A stretch of 25,535 bases of DNA from JAULZV01 sp032117135 (GCA_032117135.1 JAULZV010000055.1:1-25535); one strand, 5' to 3'. Counted from the first letter of the stretch, positions 7,251 to 15,065 are shown. Made by a program: numbers and translations. Notes: generated by a model not told the origin, from the sequence alone.

Positions 7251-7418
7251 GACTCGAACCTTTACTGACTTATTAAGTTCAGGAACAAAAATCTTCTTGT
7301 CTTGAAGATTAATTTGACGTCGTCGCTTTCCAGTAGGGTTGAACTCGGTTGCTCGAGTTCGGTTTGAGTAACCGCCACCTACTTGAGATTTACTTTTTGT
7401 GATTGGGCAAACTTTCAT
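7176..7418 (-). CDS. rpmB: 50S ribosomal protein L28
   Basis: The 80-residue product begins MKVCPITKSKSQVGGGYSNR and continues with TGKRRRQINLQDKKIFVPE and VSTRGIKTIKKNGAY, the standard L28 pattern (a Cys near the N terminus, a basic middle, a VST/VSARGLKTI-like strand). The length agrees with bacterial L28. L28 binds 23S rRNA near the tRNA E site. The gene stands alone instead of beside rpmG. It diverges from the M50 protease gene with about 60 nt between them, and its 3' end overlaps the plus-strand gene by 75 nt. A possible -10, TATGAT, lies about 29 nt upstream of the ATG on the minus strand. Confidence 0.94.
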   Translation of the reverse strand: MKVCPITKSKSQVGGGYSNRTRATEFNPTGKRRRQINLQDKKIFVPELNKSVKVRVSTRGIKTIKKNGAYATLKKAGLIK

Positions 7419-7437
7419 GTTATTTATGGGTTATGTT

Positions 7438-7466
7438 TTGCCATGTTATCATATTTCATTTATAAT
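7438..7466 (+). promoter_or_regulatory. Promoter of the M50 protease gene
   Basis: TTGCCA (7438-7443), a 17-nt spacer and TATAAT (7461-7466) form a good sigma70-type promoter. The -10 ends 11 nt before the ATG, leaving a leader of only a few nucleotides. Confidence 0.7.
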
Positions 7467-7477
7467 GCAATAATCAT

Positions 7478-8101
7478 ATGGACGCTACAGTTATCTTTTC
7501 TCTCATAATTTTGATCATATCAGTGGTTATACACGAGGTATCCCATGGGTATGCCGCTCTTCTTTTTGGAGATCCGACTGCTAAGCACCAAGGACGACTG
7601 ACTCTGAACCCCGTTAAACATATCGATCCTCTCGGTTCTATTATTTTGCCGACCATTATGGCGCTTCTTCCAGGAGGACTTATTCTTGGGTGGGCCAAGC
7701 CTGTGCCATATAATCCATATAATTTCCAAAGAAGAAGACTTGGTGAGTTCTTTACCGCATTTGCCGGACCTCTTTCCAACATGATTATTGCGGCGATTTT
7801 CATACTTCTCATTAGATTTGCCTCACAATTAGGTGTAAGTCCTGAATTTGTGCAACTAAGTTTTATTATTGTACTCATTAACTCAGTGCTTGCTCTCTTT
7901 AACCTTATTCCAATTCCTCCGCTTGATGGATATCGTATTGCTTCAACAGTACTTCCTGTGCATATAGTTGAACGATTTGAAGAGTTTTCACAGCGATTTG
8001 GAATTTTCATTGTATTATTTTTCGTTCTATTTTTATGGAATCCTATTTTTCTTGTGCTTCTCTCGATATTGCAATTTTTGACTGGTATACCTCTTTCGTA
8101 A
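7478..8101 (+). CDS. Site-2-protease-like M50 metalloprotease, membrane
   Basis: A 207-residue membrane protein of the compact S2P/M50 type without a PDZ domain. The zinc motif HEVSH is at residues 19-23 inside the first transmembrane helix (IILIISVVIHEVSHGYAALL). GDPTAKHQGRLTLNPVKHIDPLGS and GWAKPVPYNP are typical conserved loops. The third metal ligand lies in NLIPIPPLDG (Asp150). Such enzymes cut transmembrane substrates, for example anti-sigma factors or signal-peptide remnants; no substrate can be named here. It could plausibly process the membrane-anchored DNA-binding protein encoded next door at 8361, but nothing in the sequence proves it. Confidence 0.93.
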   Translation: MDATVIFSLIILIISVVIHEVSHGYAALLFGDPTAKHQGRLTLNPVKHIDPLGSIILPTIMALLPGGLILGWAKPVPYNPYNFQRRRLGEFFTAFAGPLSNMIIAAIFILLIRFASQLGVSPEFVQLSFIIVLINSVLALFNLIPIPPLDGYRIASTVLPVHIVERFEEFSQRFGIFIVLFFVLFLWNPIFLVLLSILQFLTGIPLS

Positions 8102-8360
8102 TCAAACAGTAAGGTATTTGATTGCATATCCACGAAATATTAAATATTTCAATGAGGATAGATCGCCTGATATGTAAGTCCATTTTGGCGTGTAATGCTC
8201 GTTTTTTCGTTATAAAATATATGTCGTATGTGTGTACAAATGCATAGTCACGATAAGATTGTATTTTTAAAAATATCATTTTGATAAATTCTGACGAAAT
8301 ATCCACATGTATCATCGTACTTTTCAGTATTTATATAATAAAGATGATAGAATAAACGTA
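8102..8360. other. AT-rich intergenic region with palindromes, no gene seen
   Basis: No convincing gene is present on either strand. It holds a perfect palindrome GAAATATT-A-AATATTTC at 8134-8150 and the AT palindrome TATTTTTAAAAATA near 8260. Near the right end are two possible -10 boxes for the next gene: TATAAT (8334-8339) and TAGAAT (8348-8353), the latter 7 nt before the ATG at 8361. Confidence 0.4.
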
Positions 8361-9524
8361 ATGTCATCTGAAGATTTACAAAACGACCTCCTTTCTTCAA
8401 AAGAAGCTGGTAAATTGCTCGGATATACGCACGACTATATTTCAAAGTTGTGTCGCGAGGGCAAAATGTCAGGAACTCAAAAAGGAAGAATCTGGTATGT
8501 TACTCACTCTGAATTACTTGCTTTTAAGGCTCGTCATGAGGCCGAACTTGAATCCAAAAAAGCTCAACTTTCCCAAAAATTCTCACAAATTCGTTCACAT
8601 CACGAACATAAAAGAAAAAATAAAACACCGCAGTCTCTGATTCATACTGAATCACAAGACGCGACAGCTCCTGCAACAACTAATCTACCAACTTCTCCAG
8701 AAGGACTTCACGTGGAGCCACAGGTGTGCATCTCTCAAAAACCTAAGATAAGCCAAATGTTTTCGTTGCCACGTGAAATAATCGCTGCATGTGTTTTGAC
8801 ATTGTTAGTTCTAACTCCTTCGTTTATTTCAGCGGTAATTGACTCTCATGCATCTGATCAACCGGCTGTTGTCGAATCATCAGTAGATCTGAATGAAACA
8901 ATTAATGACGGGATTACAACAGTAATAGAAGCTCAATCTGAGATCGTGGAACAAACGATCGACACGTATGGTTTTGTATCTCATTTAAATCAAGGGTATT
9001 GGCAATTGGCGACCAGTTCAGCCACTCTCGGAAAAGGTGCATTCAATATTATTAAAGGTATCTCAGATGGATACATTGCTCTGTATTTGTTTCAAGGACA
9101 AGCGGTATACGAGTCACTTCTTCAGGCAGGAGATACTGGGATGGCTGTTTTGATTGGATATGAGTTGGTCGGAGAATCATTTGTAGAAGGAGGTCGTCAA
9201 ACTATTGAATACTATTCTCAAATCCTTGATTTTGGTCAACCGATCGAAACAACTAAAAAAAAACTCAATAGTTTTGCCATAAATACTCTTGGAGGCTTTG
9301 AATTCGCTCGTGCAGAAGTTCAAAAGACATTATGGGGAGAAGTCCGTTCTCATGTCTTGTCTGCTCGTGATGTTGTGGTTGAAAATATTGCAAATAATAT
9401 GGTTTCTGTGTCATCAACCTTCAAAAATGCATCTTCTCATGCAACTGCGACAATCAAAGATGCTTTTAGCTTTTCTTTTGAACAACCACAAGAAAATCTA
9501 ATTAAAGTAGAGTCTGAACAATGA
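8361..9524 (+). CDS. Membrane-anchored helix-turn-helix (MerR/excisionase-like) protein
   Basis: The 387-residue protein starts with a small winged helix-turn-helix of the excisionase/HTH_17 type, about residues 12-56 (LSSKEAGKLLGYTHDYISKL, then GRIWYVTHSELLAF). A charged then Ser/Thr/Pro-rich linker follows (about 57-136), then one transmembrane helix near residues 139-160 (IIAACVLTLLVLTPSFIS), and an outside domain of about 225 residues without recognisable family. This puts a DNA-binding domain in the cytoplasm and a sensor-like part outside, as in one-component membrane regulators. An in-frame ATG at 8307 lies upstream of both candidate -10 boxes, so the start at 8361 is preferred. Target genes are unknown. 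Confidence 0.8.
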   Translation: MSSEDLQNDLLSSKEAGKLLGYTHDYISKLCREGKMSGTQKGRIWYVTHSELLAFKARHEAELESKKAQLSQKFSQIRSHHEHKRKNKTPQSLIHTESQDATAPATTNLPTSPEGLHVEPQVCISQKPKISQMFSLPREIIAACVLTLLVLTPSFISAVIDSHASDQPAVVESSVDLNETINDGITTVIEAQSEIVEQTIDTYGFVSHLNQGYWQLATSSATLGKGAFNIIKGISDGYIALYLFQGQAVYESLLQAGDTGMAVLIGYELVGESFVEGGRQTIEYYSQILDFGQPIETTKKKLNSFAINTLGGFEFARAEVQKTLWGEVRSHVLSARDVVVENIANNMVSVSSTFKNASSHATATIKDAFSFSFEQPQENLIKVESEQ

Positions 9525-9556
9525 CTATGATATGAGAGATATCTGTCATGTGCTTG

Positions 9557-9573
9557 CAATATTTTTAATATTG
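9557..9573. promoter_or_regulatory. Operator-like palindrome upstream of rpsL
   Basis: Perfect 7-bp arms CAATATT / AATATTG are separated by TTT. The right arm ends 19 nt before the rpsL -10 hexamer, the same distance as for the palindrome in front of rnhA, and it touches the candidate -35. Confidence 0.4.
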
Positions 9574-9598
9574 TATTAAAGTACGACTCACATATAAC
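9571..9598 (+). promoter_or_regulatory. Promoter of rpsL-rpsG
   Basis: TTGTAT (9571-9576), 16 nt, TATAAC (9593-9598). The -10 ends 5 nt before the rpsL ATG, so the mRNA is probably leaderless or nearly so. Confidence 0.5.
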
Positions 9599-9603
9599 AA
9601 CGT

Positions 9604-10020
9604 ATGCCAACAGTAAATCAACTAGTCAAAAAAGCTCGAGGGAAAGTAGGCCGAAAATCAAAAGCGGTCGCACTTACTCGTGGTTTTAATACCCTCAAAA
9701 ACCGACCGTCAGAATATAATTCACCATTCAAAAAAGGTGTGTGTACAAAGGTAACTACAAAGACTCCTCGAAAACCTAACTCAGCGATTCGAAAAATTGC
9801 TCGAGTTCGACTTTCAAACGGACACGAAGTTACTGCATATATTCCTGGAATGGGACACAACCTACAAGAACACTCAGTAGTACTTCTACGAGGTGGGCGA
9901 GTAAAGGATGTTAACATTCGATATACAGTAGTCCGAGGAGTACTTGACTCAGAAGGAGTACAAAAACGAGGTAAAAGCCGATCTCGATACGGAGCAAAGC
10001 GACCTAAGGCAGCTAAATAA
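9604..10020 (+). CDS. rpsL: 30S ribosomal protein S12
   Basis: The 138-residue protein opens PTVNQLVKKARGK and contains the universal decoding-centre loop CTKVTTKTPRKPNSAIRKI and GHNLQEHSVVLLRGGRVKD. S12 sits at the decoding centre and controls tRNA selection. Two oddities are visible. The residue equivalent to E. coli Lys42 is Arg (TPRKPNS). The loop that normally reads KD-LPG-VRY is KD-VN-IRY, one residue shorter and without the Pro90 equivalent. Fifteen of 16 Arg codons are CGA. No Shine-Dalgarno is seen. rpsG follows after 20 nt, as in the classic str operon. Confidence 0.98.
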   Translation: MPTVNQLVKKARGKVGRKSKAVALTRGFNTLKNRPSEYNSPFKKGVCTKVTTKTPRKPNSAIRKIARVRLSNGHEVTAYIPGMGHNLQEHSVVLLRGGRVKDVNIRYTVVRGVLDSEGVQKRGKSRSRYGAKRPKAAK

Positions 10021-10040
10021 TCTAATTTTATTACACTACA

Positions 10041-10511
10041 ATGCGAAGACCAGTAAAAAACAGAAACATACCAAAGCCAGATACACGATACGACTCGACC
10101 AAAGTTGCTAAATTTATCAACCATATTATGGAACGAGGCAAAAAAGACATTGCTCGAAAAATCGTATACCAAGCATTTGAAGAAATCAAAAAACAAGCTT
10201 CAGTCGAAAATCCTCTTGAAATCTTTGATACTGCACTCAAGAACGCGTCTCCTGTTATGGAAATCCGATCACGACGAGTTGGAGGTGCTAACTACCAAGT
10301 TCCACGAGAAGTACGACCTGAACGACGAAATTTCCTTGCAATGACATGGATGATCCAAGCAGCTCAATCTAAGTCGGGTACACCTATGTACAAGAGACTT
10401 GCTGACGAATTGATTCTCGCATCCAAAAACGAGGGGACTGCAGTTAAGAAAAAAGAAGATACACACCGAATGGCCGAAGCCAACAAGGCATTTGCACACT
10501 TTGCGTGGTAA
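10041..10511 (+). CDS. rpsG: 30S ribosomal protein S7
   Basis: The 156-residue protein matches S7 along its whole length (MRRPVKNRNIPKPDTRY, KFINHIMERGKK, NASPVMEIRSRRVGGANYQVP, NKAFAHFAW). It binds the 3' major domain of 16S rRNA and shapes the tRNA exit site. It is the second and last gene of a two-gene operon: the 20-nt gap to rpsL has no Shine-Dalgarno, and a terminator follows 26 nt after the stop. In E. coli fusA would continue the operon; here transcription stops. Confidence 0.98.
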   Translation: MRRPVKNRNIPKPDTRYDSTKVAKFINHIMERGKKDIARKIVYQAFEEIKKQASVENPLEIFDTALKNASPVMEIRSRRVGGANYQVPREVRPERRNFLAMTWMIQAAQSKSGTPMYKRLADELILASKNEGTAVKKKEDTHRMAEANKAFAHFAW

Positions 10512-10537
10512 TACATACTTTATATCGAAGAAAGAAA

Positions 10538-10564
10538 AAGGGCGGCCAATGGTCGCTCTTTTTT
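10538..10564 (+). terminator. Intrinsic terminator of rpsL-rpsG
   Basis: A 10-bp stem AAGGGCGGCC / GGTCGCTCTT (two G-T pairs) with loop AAT is followed by a T tract. It separates rpsLG from the inserted small genes and fusA. Confidence 0.85.
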
Positions 10565-10582
10565 GTGTAATCGTACAATTTT

Positions 10583-10622
10583 CGACATTAATATGGAAAA
10601 GGCTACCCTTTTCTTATTGTCG
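10583..10622. other. Stem-loop upstream of the DUF4258 gene
   Basis: Outer 5-bp arms CGACA / TGTCG enclose an inner 7-bp stem GAAAAGG / CCTTTTC with loop CTAC. It lies between the rpsG terminator and the small-gene pair and could be a second terminator or a leader or operator element for the pair. A weak -35-like TTGAGC follows near 10640. Confidence 0.4.
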
Positions 10623-10677
10623 ATGTAATTTATTTTTTCTTGAGCAATAATTTACTACTGATTGTTAGTGTGAAAGA

Positions 10678-10911
10678 GTGTCCAATATTATACTTTCCAA
10701 TCATGCAAAATTCAGACTATTTGAACGTGGAATTGATGTCCGTGAAGTCAAAAGGGTTGCAAAAAACGGTAATATTACTAAGGTAGAAATTAATGGTATA
10801 ATAATTAAGAAAGGAATATGTCCCAACGGTCAGGCACTGACTGTTATCTCTAAGAATGAAAGAAATACAATTGTAATATTAACTGCATATTATGAACATA
10901 ACTCACGATAA
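10678..10911 (+). CDS. DUF4258-like protein, probable toxin-like partner
   Basis: A 77-residue protein starting at a GTG. The pattern ILSNHAKFRLFERGIDVREV...NGIIIKKGICPNGQALTVISK...TIVILTAYY fits the DUF4258 family, small proteins often encoded beside a second small gene in toxin-antitoxin-like pairs. Its end overlaps the next gene by 20 nt, pointing to translational coupling. Codon use differs from its neighbours: of six Arg codons only one is CGA, against 15 of 16 in rpsL. The DNA is also visibly richer in A and T, so recent acquisition is likely. No toxicity can be read from the sequence. Confidence 0.75.
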   Translation: MSNIILSNHAKFRLFERGIDVREVKRVAKNGNITKVEINGIIIKKGICPNGQALTVISKNERNTIVILTAYYEHNSR

Positions 10912-11098
10912 AAAAATAGACGCTCAATACATTAGTCTTAAAAAGGGTAAGATTGCATACACTAAAAAAGAAACAGACTGGTTGTTTTTTGATTGTGCAA
11001 AAAATGGTGACATCTTGGGAATCGAAATTCTGAATGCATCAAATAATCCATTGCCACTTTCGGCTTTGAAAGGGTTCTTGGAACATAAAGTTGTCTAA
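10892..11098 (+). CDS. DUF2283-like protein, probable antitoxin-like partner
   Basis: A 68-residue protein with the DUF2283 pattern: ITHDKKIDAQYISLKKGKIAY, then WLFFDCAKNGDILGIEILNAS, where the Gly-x-Ile-x-Gly-Ile-Glu-Ile-Leu strand is the family's hallmark. It overlaps the DUF4258 gene by 20 nt, so the two are co-translated. DUF2283 genes are commonly paired with DUF4258 genes. An antitoxin role is inferred from this pairing only. The pair sits neatly between the rpsG terminator and the fusA promoter, so it disturbs neither unit. Confidence 0.75.
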   Translation: MNITHDKKIDAQYISLKKGKIAYTKKETDWLFFDCAKNGDILGIEILNASNNPLPLSALKGFLEHKVV

Positions 11099-11128
11099 TT
11101 TAGATTTACATAAGATACACCACGTCCC

Positions 11129-11156
11129 TTGTTTTTTCCCTTTTTTTAAGTACAAT
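11129..11156 (+). promoter_or_regulatory. Promoter of fusA
   Basis: TTGTTT (11129-11134), 16 nt, TACAAT (11151-11156). It predicts a leader of about 55 nt, A/U-rich and without Shine-Dalgarno, ending ACAATTATT before the ATG. Confidence 0.6.
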
Positions 11157-11217
11157 GACCAGTACCTTATTCAAGGGGAATTTTTATTTTATTCAATTTT
11201 AAAACATTACAATTATT

Positions 11218-13368
11218 ATGAGTCGAGATTATCCGTTGAGCCGCGTACGAAACTTTGGGATCATTGCCCATATCGATGCAGGTAAGACAACTACATCTGA
11301 GCGAGTACTCTTTTATACAGGGGTATCTCACAAGATTGGAGAAGTGCACGAAGGTGCTGCAATTATGGACTGGATGGAACAGGAACAAGAGCGAGGTATC
11401 ACTATTACTTCAGCTGCAACAACTTGTTTTTGGACACCTACCTATATTGAAGACAAAACATCTACTGAAAGTAAATACCGATTCAATATTATCGATACAC
11501 CAGGTCACGTAGACTTCACTGCTGAAGTAGAGCGATCTCTCAAGGTGCTCGATGGTGGAGTAGTGGTGTTTGATGGTGTGGCGGGAGTTGAACCTCAATC
11601 AGAGACAGTATGGCGACAAGCTGACAAGTACAAGGTTCCACGAATTTGTTTTATTAACAAACTCGACCGAACAGGTGCATCATTTGAACGATCATACAAG
11701 TCAATCATTGATCGACTTACCAAGAAAGCTGTACGAGCACAGATCCCAATGGGAGAAGAGTCAGATCTTTCTGGAGTGATTGACCTTCTCAAGATGAAGG
11801 CATATACCTTCGAAGGAGAAATGGGTAACAAAGTTGTTGAAGGAGAAATTCCTGAAGCATACAAATCTGATGCCGAAGTATTTCGAAACGAACTCGTAGA
11901 AAAAATCGTTGAACATGACGAGGATCTTATGAGTAAGTTTTTTGGAGGTGAAGAAATTCCACTTGAAGATCTTAAGCGAACACTACGAAAAGCGGTGATC
12001 GCGAACGAAATCGTACCAGTATTTACTGGTTCAGCACTCAAAAACACAGGAGTACAACTCGTACTTGATGCGGTGGTTGATTATCTTCCTGCTCCAACTG
12101 ACATTCCACCAATTAAAGGAATTGATACTGAGACAGGAGAAGAAACTGAACGAGCATCTGATGATAACGCTCCTCTTGCAGCTCTTGCATTCAAACTTCA
12201 AACTGACCCATATGTTGGTCAATTGACATACATCCGAGTATATTCAGGTGTACTTGAAGCTGGTTCGTATGTTCTTAATGCATCAACTGGAGAAAAAGAA
12301 CGAGTAGGACGAATTCTTCGAATGCATGCTAATGAACGAGAAGAAGTAAAGACAGTGTACGCTGGAGAAATCGCAGCTGCAGTAGGTCTCAAAAATACTC
12401 ATACATCAGATACATTGTGTGACCCCGCTCATCCTGTTGAACTTCTTCGAATCGAATTCGCAAAACCAGTTATCGAATTGCGAGTTGAACCAAAAACAAA
12501 AGCTGACCAAGAAAAAATGGGTATGGCTCTCAAAAAACTTTCAGAAGAAGATCCAACCTTCAAAGTATCTACTGACGAAGAAACTCTCGAAACTATTATT
12601 GCAGGTATGGGAGAACTTCACCTTGAAATTCTTGTTGATCGAATGAAGCGAGAATTTAATGTGGAAGTTAATGTTGGTAAGCCACAAGTGGCGTATCGAG
12701 AAACTCTTACAGGTAACGCAGATGCTGACTACAAATACCTCAAACAATCAGGAGGTAAAGGACAATACGGTCATGTTAAAATCAGAGTTAAACCTATGGA
12801 TCGAGATGTTGATGTTGAAAAACTTCCAAAGAACACAAAGCGAAGCGATGGTCTCGAATTCATCGATGCGATTAAGGGAGGTGCTATTCCAGGAGAATTC
12901 ATCCCAGCTGTTGAAAAGGGTATCAAAGAGGCAATGCAACGAGGTATTGTTGCTGGATATAAGCTTGTAGATGTTTCGGTTGAACTCTATGATGGATCAT
13001 TCCATGAAGTTGACTCATCTGAAATCGCTTTCAAGCTCGCTGCTTCACATGCGTTTCAAGAGGCGGCTGCCAAGGCTCGACCAGTTCTTATGGAACCAGT
13101 GATGAAGGTAGAAGTAACTGTTCCAGACAAATTCTTGGGAGATATCACTGGTAACTTGAGTTCAAAGCGAGGACAAATCCTTGGAACTCACGATAGAGGA
13201 AACAATATCGTAGCTATTGAAGGACTTGTTCCGTTGTCTGAAATGTTCGGATACACAACATCACTACGATCAATGACTGAAGGTCGAGGATCAATGACTA
13301 TGGAATTTAACAAGTATGATGTTGTTCCTCAGAACGTTGCAGAAGAAGTAAAGAAAACACGAGGATAA
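11218..13368 (+). CDS. fusA: Elongation factor G
   Basis: At 716 residues this is a full-length EF-G, the GTPase that drives translocation and, with RRF, ribosome recycling. The G1 motif is AHIDAGKTT at residues 17-25, the switch region has QERGITITSAATT, G3 is DTPGHVDFTAEVERS, G4 is NKLD, and G5 is GSALKN. Later landmarks are VLDAVVDYLPAPTDIPPI, the domain III/IV boundary YRETLTGN, the domain IV loop GGAIPGEFIPAVEKG, and SDVELHDG-like VDVSVELYDGSFHEVDSSE in domain IV. It has its own promoter and terminator, so it is a single-gene unit. Arg codons are mostly CGA. Confidence 0.98.
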   Translation: MSRDYPLSRVRNFGIIAHIDAGKTTTSERVLFYTGVSHKIGEVHEGAAIMDWMEQEQERGITITSAATTCFWTPTYIEDKTSTESKYRFNIIDTPGHVDFTAEVERSLKVLDGGVVVFDGVAGVEPQSETVWRQADKYKVPRICFINKLDRTGASFERSYKSIIDRLTKKAVRAQIPMGEESDLSGVIDLLKMKAYTFEGEMGNKVVEGEIPEAYKSDAEVFRNELVEKIVEHDEDLMSKFFGGEEIPLEDLKRTLRKAVIANEIVPVFTGSALKNTGVQLVLDAVVDYLPAPTDIPPIKGIDTETGEETERASDDNAPLAALAFKLQTDPYVGQLTYIRVYSGVLEAGSYVLNASTGEKERVGRILRMHANEREEVKTVYAGEIAAAVGLKNTHTSDTLCDPAHPVELLRIEFAKPVIELRVEPKTKADQEKMGMALKKLSEEDPTFKVSTDEETLETIIAGMGELHLEILVDRMKREFNVEVNVGKPQVAYRETLTGNADADYKYLKQSGGKGQYGHVKIRVKPMDRDVDVEKLPKNTKRSDGLEFIDAIKGGAIPGEFIPAVEKGIKEAMQRGIVAGYKLVDVSVELYDGSFHEVDSSEIAFKLAASHAFQEAAAKARPVLMEPVMKVEVTVPDKFLGDITGNLSSKRGQILGTHDRGNNIVAIEGLVPLSEMFGYTTSLRSMTEGRGSMTMEFNKYDVVPQNVAEEVKKTRG

Positions 13369-13402
13369 TATTCTCGAGTATTAGTACAAGATAGTGGTGT
13401 TT

Positions 13403-13439
13403 ACAAAAAAAGAGCCGTCGTATGACGGCTCTTTTTTGT
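13403..13439 (+). terminator. Intrinsic terminator of fusA
   Basis: A perfect GAGCCGTC / GACGGCTC stem with loop GTAT is extended by flanking A and T tracts on both sides, so it could work in both directions. Confidence 0.9.
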
Positions 13440-13545
13440 ACTTCGTATCATGAGTGTGAATATAAGTTTGTATTCAAAATAATTTATGGATAAGTCGCAT
13501 TATTTTTTGAATTACAAATAGGTATATGGGGATTAATCTACTTTC

Positions 13546-13570
13546 TATATATTTTTTAAATATATATACT
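13546..13570 (+). promoter_or_regulatory. Palindrome plus -10 box of the envelope gene pair
   Basis: AT-only arms TATATATTT (13546-13554) and AAATATATA (13558-13566) are separated by TTT. The right arm overlaps the -10 TATACT (13565-13570), which ends 7 nt before the ATG at 13578. A bound protein here would block the promoter. The remaining 13440-13545 shows nothing else. Confidence 0.4.
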
Positions 13571-13577
13571 ATGGGTA

Positions 13578-15065
13578 ATGATTTCTTTTTTATATATCAA
13601 AAAAATATGTGTAGTGTTTATCATGTTTACCATTATGATTCCTTATGGTGTTCATGCACAATCGTTTGATCTTTCAACCTTCGATGAAAATGATCTGCTC
13701 ACAAATGAAGAAATAAGTGAAGAAGAAGCATTGATCACAGATCAAGAATTAGATGCGCTGCGTAATCAACCTGAAATTGATCCTCGAAATGCAAAAAAAG
13801 GTGAAATAGTTTCCTGCTCTGATTATTACGCTCTTGGCAGTCTTCATATCAATCTCACTCAAAACTACAATACTTACAATGCGGGCGACACTGTGTTGTT
13901 GAGAGGTTCACTCAAAAATAATAATTCGTACCCGCTTATTGGAGTAGATATTAAAGCGCGTCTCGTAAAAGATATTCCTGAAGCAAACCCTCTTAGATCA
14001 GAAATTATAATTCTTGAAGACATACACATCGCTCAAGACCTTACTATTCCAGCAGGGGAAGAGTATTCAATCGCATACTCACACCTTCTTCCACTTAACG
14101 CTCCTTCAGGAGATTATCAAATGTATTTTTATGCGATAGAACAAGATACATACAATATATCAGGGCTTTCGTATACAAATGATATTGTCGGTTCTCAAAT
14201 AGCATTCAGTGTACAAGGTACTCCATCAGATCATATTTATCTTGATCAAACTCAGATTACTGTTGGAGATAAAGCTCACAATGTCACAGGATCTATGACT
14301 CGTCACCTGTCTACTGCACCTGTACCTGTGTCAATTCCTTTATATAATCCAAGTTCAGAATCAAAACAAATGACAGTCACCTACACGCTGTACTCATGGG
14401 ATTCTTCAAATTCAAAAAACATACTCACAACACAAACCGAACAAGTCACCGTTGCACCTCGTTCTGAGCAACTCCTTACATATACTGTGACGCAACCTTC
14501 TCATCCTGTGTATTATCTTTCTATAGAAGCCAAGCCAACTAATCCTACAAAAGACGAATCCGTTTTTAAAGAAACAACACAATCACATATTAGATTTGCG
14601 ATTCAAGATATATCCGCACCACGTCTTGTTTTTAGTACTATAAATGCATATCCACTTATGCAAGGTCAAGAATCTTCAATGGTAACTTGTTTTCAAAGTG
14701 TAAATGATAAAGAGTATCCATATGCCAAAATAGAAACAATTCTCAAGGATATGAACGGAAAGATTCTTGCACAAAGTTTGTATGAAGGATCTATATCTTC
14801 AAATAGTATTGCAATTCGCCAAACACTCAAGTCTAGATCAGATATCTCTGACTTTGTTCTCACTACTATTATGTATGATGAAAAGGGAGATATTATAGAT
14901 CAAACTGATAAGATATATACCGAGTGTGGAAACACTGAGCTCGAGTTTTGTCCCCCAGAAAAAACATTTCCATGGACGATGATCGCCCTTATTGTAGGAG
15001 GAATCCTTGTGGTGATCGGCCTCATCTTTATGAGAAAAAAAATAATAACCATTGAAAGAGTCTGA
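13578..15065 (+). CDS. Secreted, C-terminally membrane-anchored envelope protein
   Basis: The 495-residue protein has an N-terminal signal peptide (IKKICVVFIMFTIMIPYGVHA, cleavage likely after VHA near residue 27). An outside region of about 430 residues follows, and one transmembrane helix near the C terminus (MIALIVGGILVVIGLIFM) with a short basic tail RKKIITIERV. The outside part looks like successive beta-sandwich domains: YNTYNAGDTVLLRGSLKNNN is a CARDB-like pattern of an extended strand then 'GD.v.l.g...N'. The N-terminal part of the 1176-residue protein at 18632 has the same layout (NHTYQSGDTIRGEFTIHNVS, then a helix). It is the first gene of a pair; the next starts 3 nt after its stop. 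Function unknown. Confidence 0.85.
   Translation: MISFLYIKKICVVFIMFTIMIPYGVHAQSFDLSTFDENDLLTNEEISEEEALITDQELDALRNQPEIDPRNAKKGEIVSCSDYYALGSLHINLTQNYNTYNAGDTVLLRGSLKNNNSYPLIGVDIKARLVKDIPEANPLRSEIIILEDIHIAQDLTIPAGEEYSIAYSHLLPLNAPSGDYQMYFYAIEQDTYNISGLSYTNDIVGSQIAFSVQGTPSDHIYLDQTQITVGDKAHNVTGSMTRHLSTAPVPVSIPLYNPSSESKQMTVTYTLYSWDSSNSKNILTTQTEQVTVAPRSEQLLTYTVTQPSHPVYYLSIEAKPTNPTKDESVFKETTQSHIRFAIQDISAPRLVFSTINAYPLMQGQESSMVTCFQSVNDKEYPYAKIETILKDMNGKILAQSLYEGSISSNSIAIRQTLKSRSDISDFVLTTIMYDEKGDIIDQTDKIYTECGNTELEFCPPEKTFPWTMIALIVGGILVVIGLIFMRKKIITIERV

Noticed and set aside
7157..7265. tRNA T-loop-like sequences (GGTTCGA-type) on the minus strand
   Set aside because: They fall inside the beta-lactamase-fold and rpmB coding sequences, and no acceptor, D or anticodon stems can be drawn around them.
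7474..8133. 219-residue open frame opposite the M50 protease gene
   Set aside because: It covers the whole protease gene in antisense; the plus-strand protein has intact catalytic motifs and a consensus promoter.
8043..8315. 90-residue minus-strand open frame in the 8102-8360 gap
   Set aside because: It overlaps the end of the M50 gene, has no domain pattern and no promoter with good spacing.
9618..10196. 192-residue open frame opposite rpsL-rpsG
   Set aside because: It is an antisense shadow of two ribosomal protein genes, created by their codon bias.
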